From: Camellia lanceoleosa
Lineage: Eukaryota; Streptophyta; Magnoliopsida; Ericales; Theaceae
Reading direction: 5' to 3'
DNA length: 64,000 nt
NCBI GenBank assembly: GCA_025200525.1
Contig: CM045770.1
Coordinates: 132,646,200 to 132,710,199 of the forward strand
Below the pieces are notes generated by a model. The model saw only the letters and a program-made list of their open reading frames with translations, searched no databases and was not told where the DNA came from. The position numbers and the translations under genes are program-made. Of this stretch, positions 63,337-64,000 are shown in pieces (positions within the stretch are counted from its first letter, which is position 1; the number at the start of each line of letters is the position of its first letter).

Positions 63337-64000
63337 TTAAACATTGACCTCTTCACCTAACGGGTCGTTGAAATGGACAACAAGGTTTCGGCAATAGACA
63401 TAAATATTTTTAAAATCATTCGGTTCGCCTTTTCTTAACTCTTTACTATAGTGAAGCACTTCGCACATGCGATTCCTTTTCTCTTTCAGAACAACTAATT
63501 CCCAATTCAATACACCCATCACCTCTAGACTTGAAGAAATATAAAAATGTGCTTTATTCAAATCAAAAGTACCATGACCACGAACAACATCATTCATACC
63601 AACTATAAAATGCAGCTTCTGAGAAGGGGTATAAAACGCAGGGTCATTTAATATCCAGTCTAGATGAATACACATACTACATAACAAATGAGAAATTAAA
63701 TAGCTACGCATAATCATTTTTTTTTTAAATGATAAACAAAAAAACTATTATAAACCACAAAATACTTAATTAACTCACACGAGTTCCATTGTCGACAAAT
63801 TTTCAGTGAAACATTTAAAGGGCAGGGAAACCTTTTGCTTTTTCAACTATTCGTCGACATCTAATTCATTGACATCTTGTTCGTTGCCATTCCGTTTTAA
63901 TGGATACAACAAAACTCTAACCATCATTCTCCTCAAAGCGACCAAGTCATTTCTGGTTTCCCTTTTGAATTCTACAACAACAAACAACATTAGCAAAATT
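63337..64000 (-). pseudogene. Kinase/KEN-like pseudogene, alpha (cut by window end)
   Basis: The KEN-like exon is open (63337-63717), nearly identical to 582-962. Intron 3, exon C and the intron 2 acceptor (CTACAAC on + near 63977) follow before the window ends inside intron 2. Confidence 0.66.

Larger units (their letters stand above)
1..64000. repeat. Tandem array of chimeric ~2.9-kb monomers organised as a hexameric higher-order repeat
   Basis: The anchor GAACTTAGAGTGTTATCCCATGG or a variant recurs at 1853, 4590, 7514, 9451, 12121, 15041, 17918, 20659, 23587, 26464, 29125, 32008, 34046, 37048, 38996, 41609, 44525, 47470, 50219, 53146, 56018, 58704 and 61648. Spacing is 2.6-3.0 kb, except about 1.94 kb for the two delta' units and the gapped unit. 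Every monomer carries viral fragment, minisatellite, spacer and antisense kinase pseudogene in the same order and orientation. No unique host gene interrupts the array. Confidence 0.97.
47470..64000. repeat. HOR copy 4 (beta-gamma-delta-epsilon-zeta-alpha, cut by window end)
   Basis: Monomers start at 47470, 50219, 53146 (full delta), 56018, 58704 and 61648. About 0.6 kb of alpha lies beyond the window, so the full copy is about 17.1 kb. It has the largest share of clean sequence and is the best reference copy. Confidence 0.92.

Noticed and set aside
1..64000. rDNA intergenic spacer array or 5S/tRNA cluster
   Set aside because: I saw no rRNA-like or tRNA-like segment in any monomer, and the monomer is explained by the viral, minisatellite and kinase parts.

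Overview
The window is a plant-type satellite array and holds no intact gene. I recognise no bacterial-style operon, RNA gene or CRISPR array. From 1 to 64000 it is a head-to-tail array of about 25 related monomers of 2.6-3.0 kb, interrupted by one 100-N gap (32202-32301). A land plant, probably a dicot, is suggested by a fragment of a caulimovirid (plant pararetrovirus) movement-protein reading frame, GT-AG introns of about 80-100 bp, a kinase/KEN-like pseudogene of plant IRE1-like appearance, and AT-rich sequence. The species cannot be named from this.

Each monomer has four parts in fixed order on the + strand. (1) About 0.9-1.0 kb derived from the C-terminal part of a caulimovirid movement protein and the polyprotein sequence after it (+ strand). 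(2) A 0.35-0.52 kb minisatellite of 55-bp units, each made of 29-bp and 26-bp halves. (3) A spacer of about 190 bp. (4) About 1.27 kb of a four-exon protein-kinase-like pseudogene on the - strand, with degenerate catalytic motifs and a C-terminal part resembling the start of an IRE1/RNase L KEN domain. Its 5' end lies head-to-head with the viral fragment of the next monomer.

The monomers fall into six diagnostic subfamilies, here called alpha, beta, gamma, delta, epsilon and zeta, always in that order. This gives a higher-order repeat (HOR) of about 17.0-17.1 kb, or about 16.1 kb when delta carries a 936-bp deletion (delta'). Phased on beta, the HOR copies are 1853-17917 (delta'), 17918-32201 (delta; runs into the gap), 32302-47469 (delta'; begins after the gap) and 47470-64000 (delta). 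The tail of an earlier alpha monomer fills 1-1852. Shared variants pair alpha with delta, beta with epsilon and gamma with zeta, so the hexamer looks like a duplicated trimer. Alternation of delta' and delta hints at a 12-monomer unit of about 33 kb.

The sequence is a mosaic of 'clean' segments, nearly identical between HOR copies, and 'noisy' segments with stereotyped small changes at CAG/CTG and CG sites. I distinguish noisy type I (mostly within 1.85-32 kb) from noisy type II (mostly within 32.3-42.5 kb, with patches at 44.6-45.9, 47.3-48.0, 49.1-50.7, 52.2-52.7 and 55.9-56.3 kb). These look more like assembly or basecalling artefacts than evolution, so reading-frame breaks in noisy copies should not be taken at face value.
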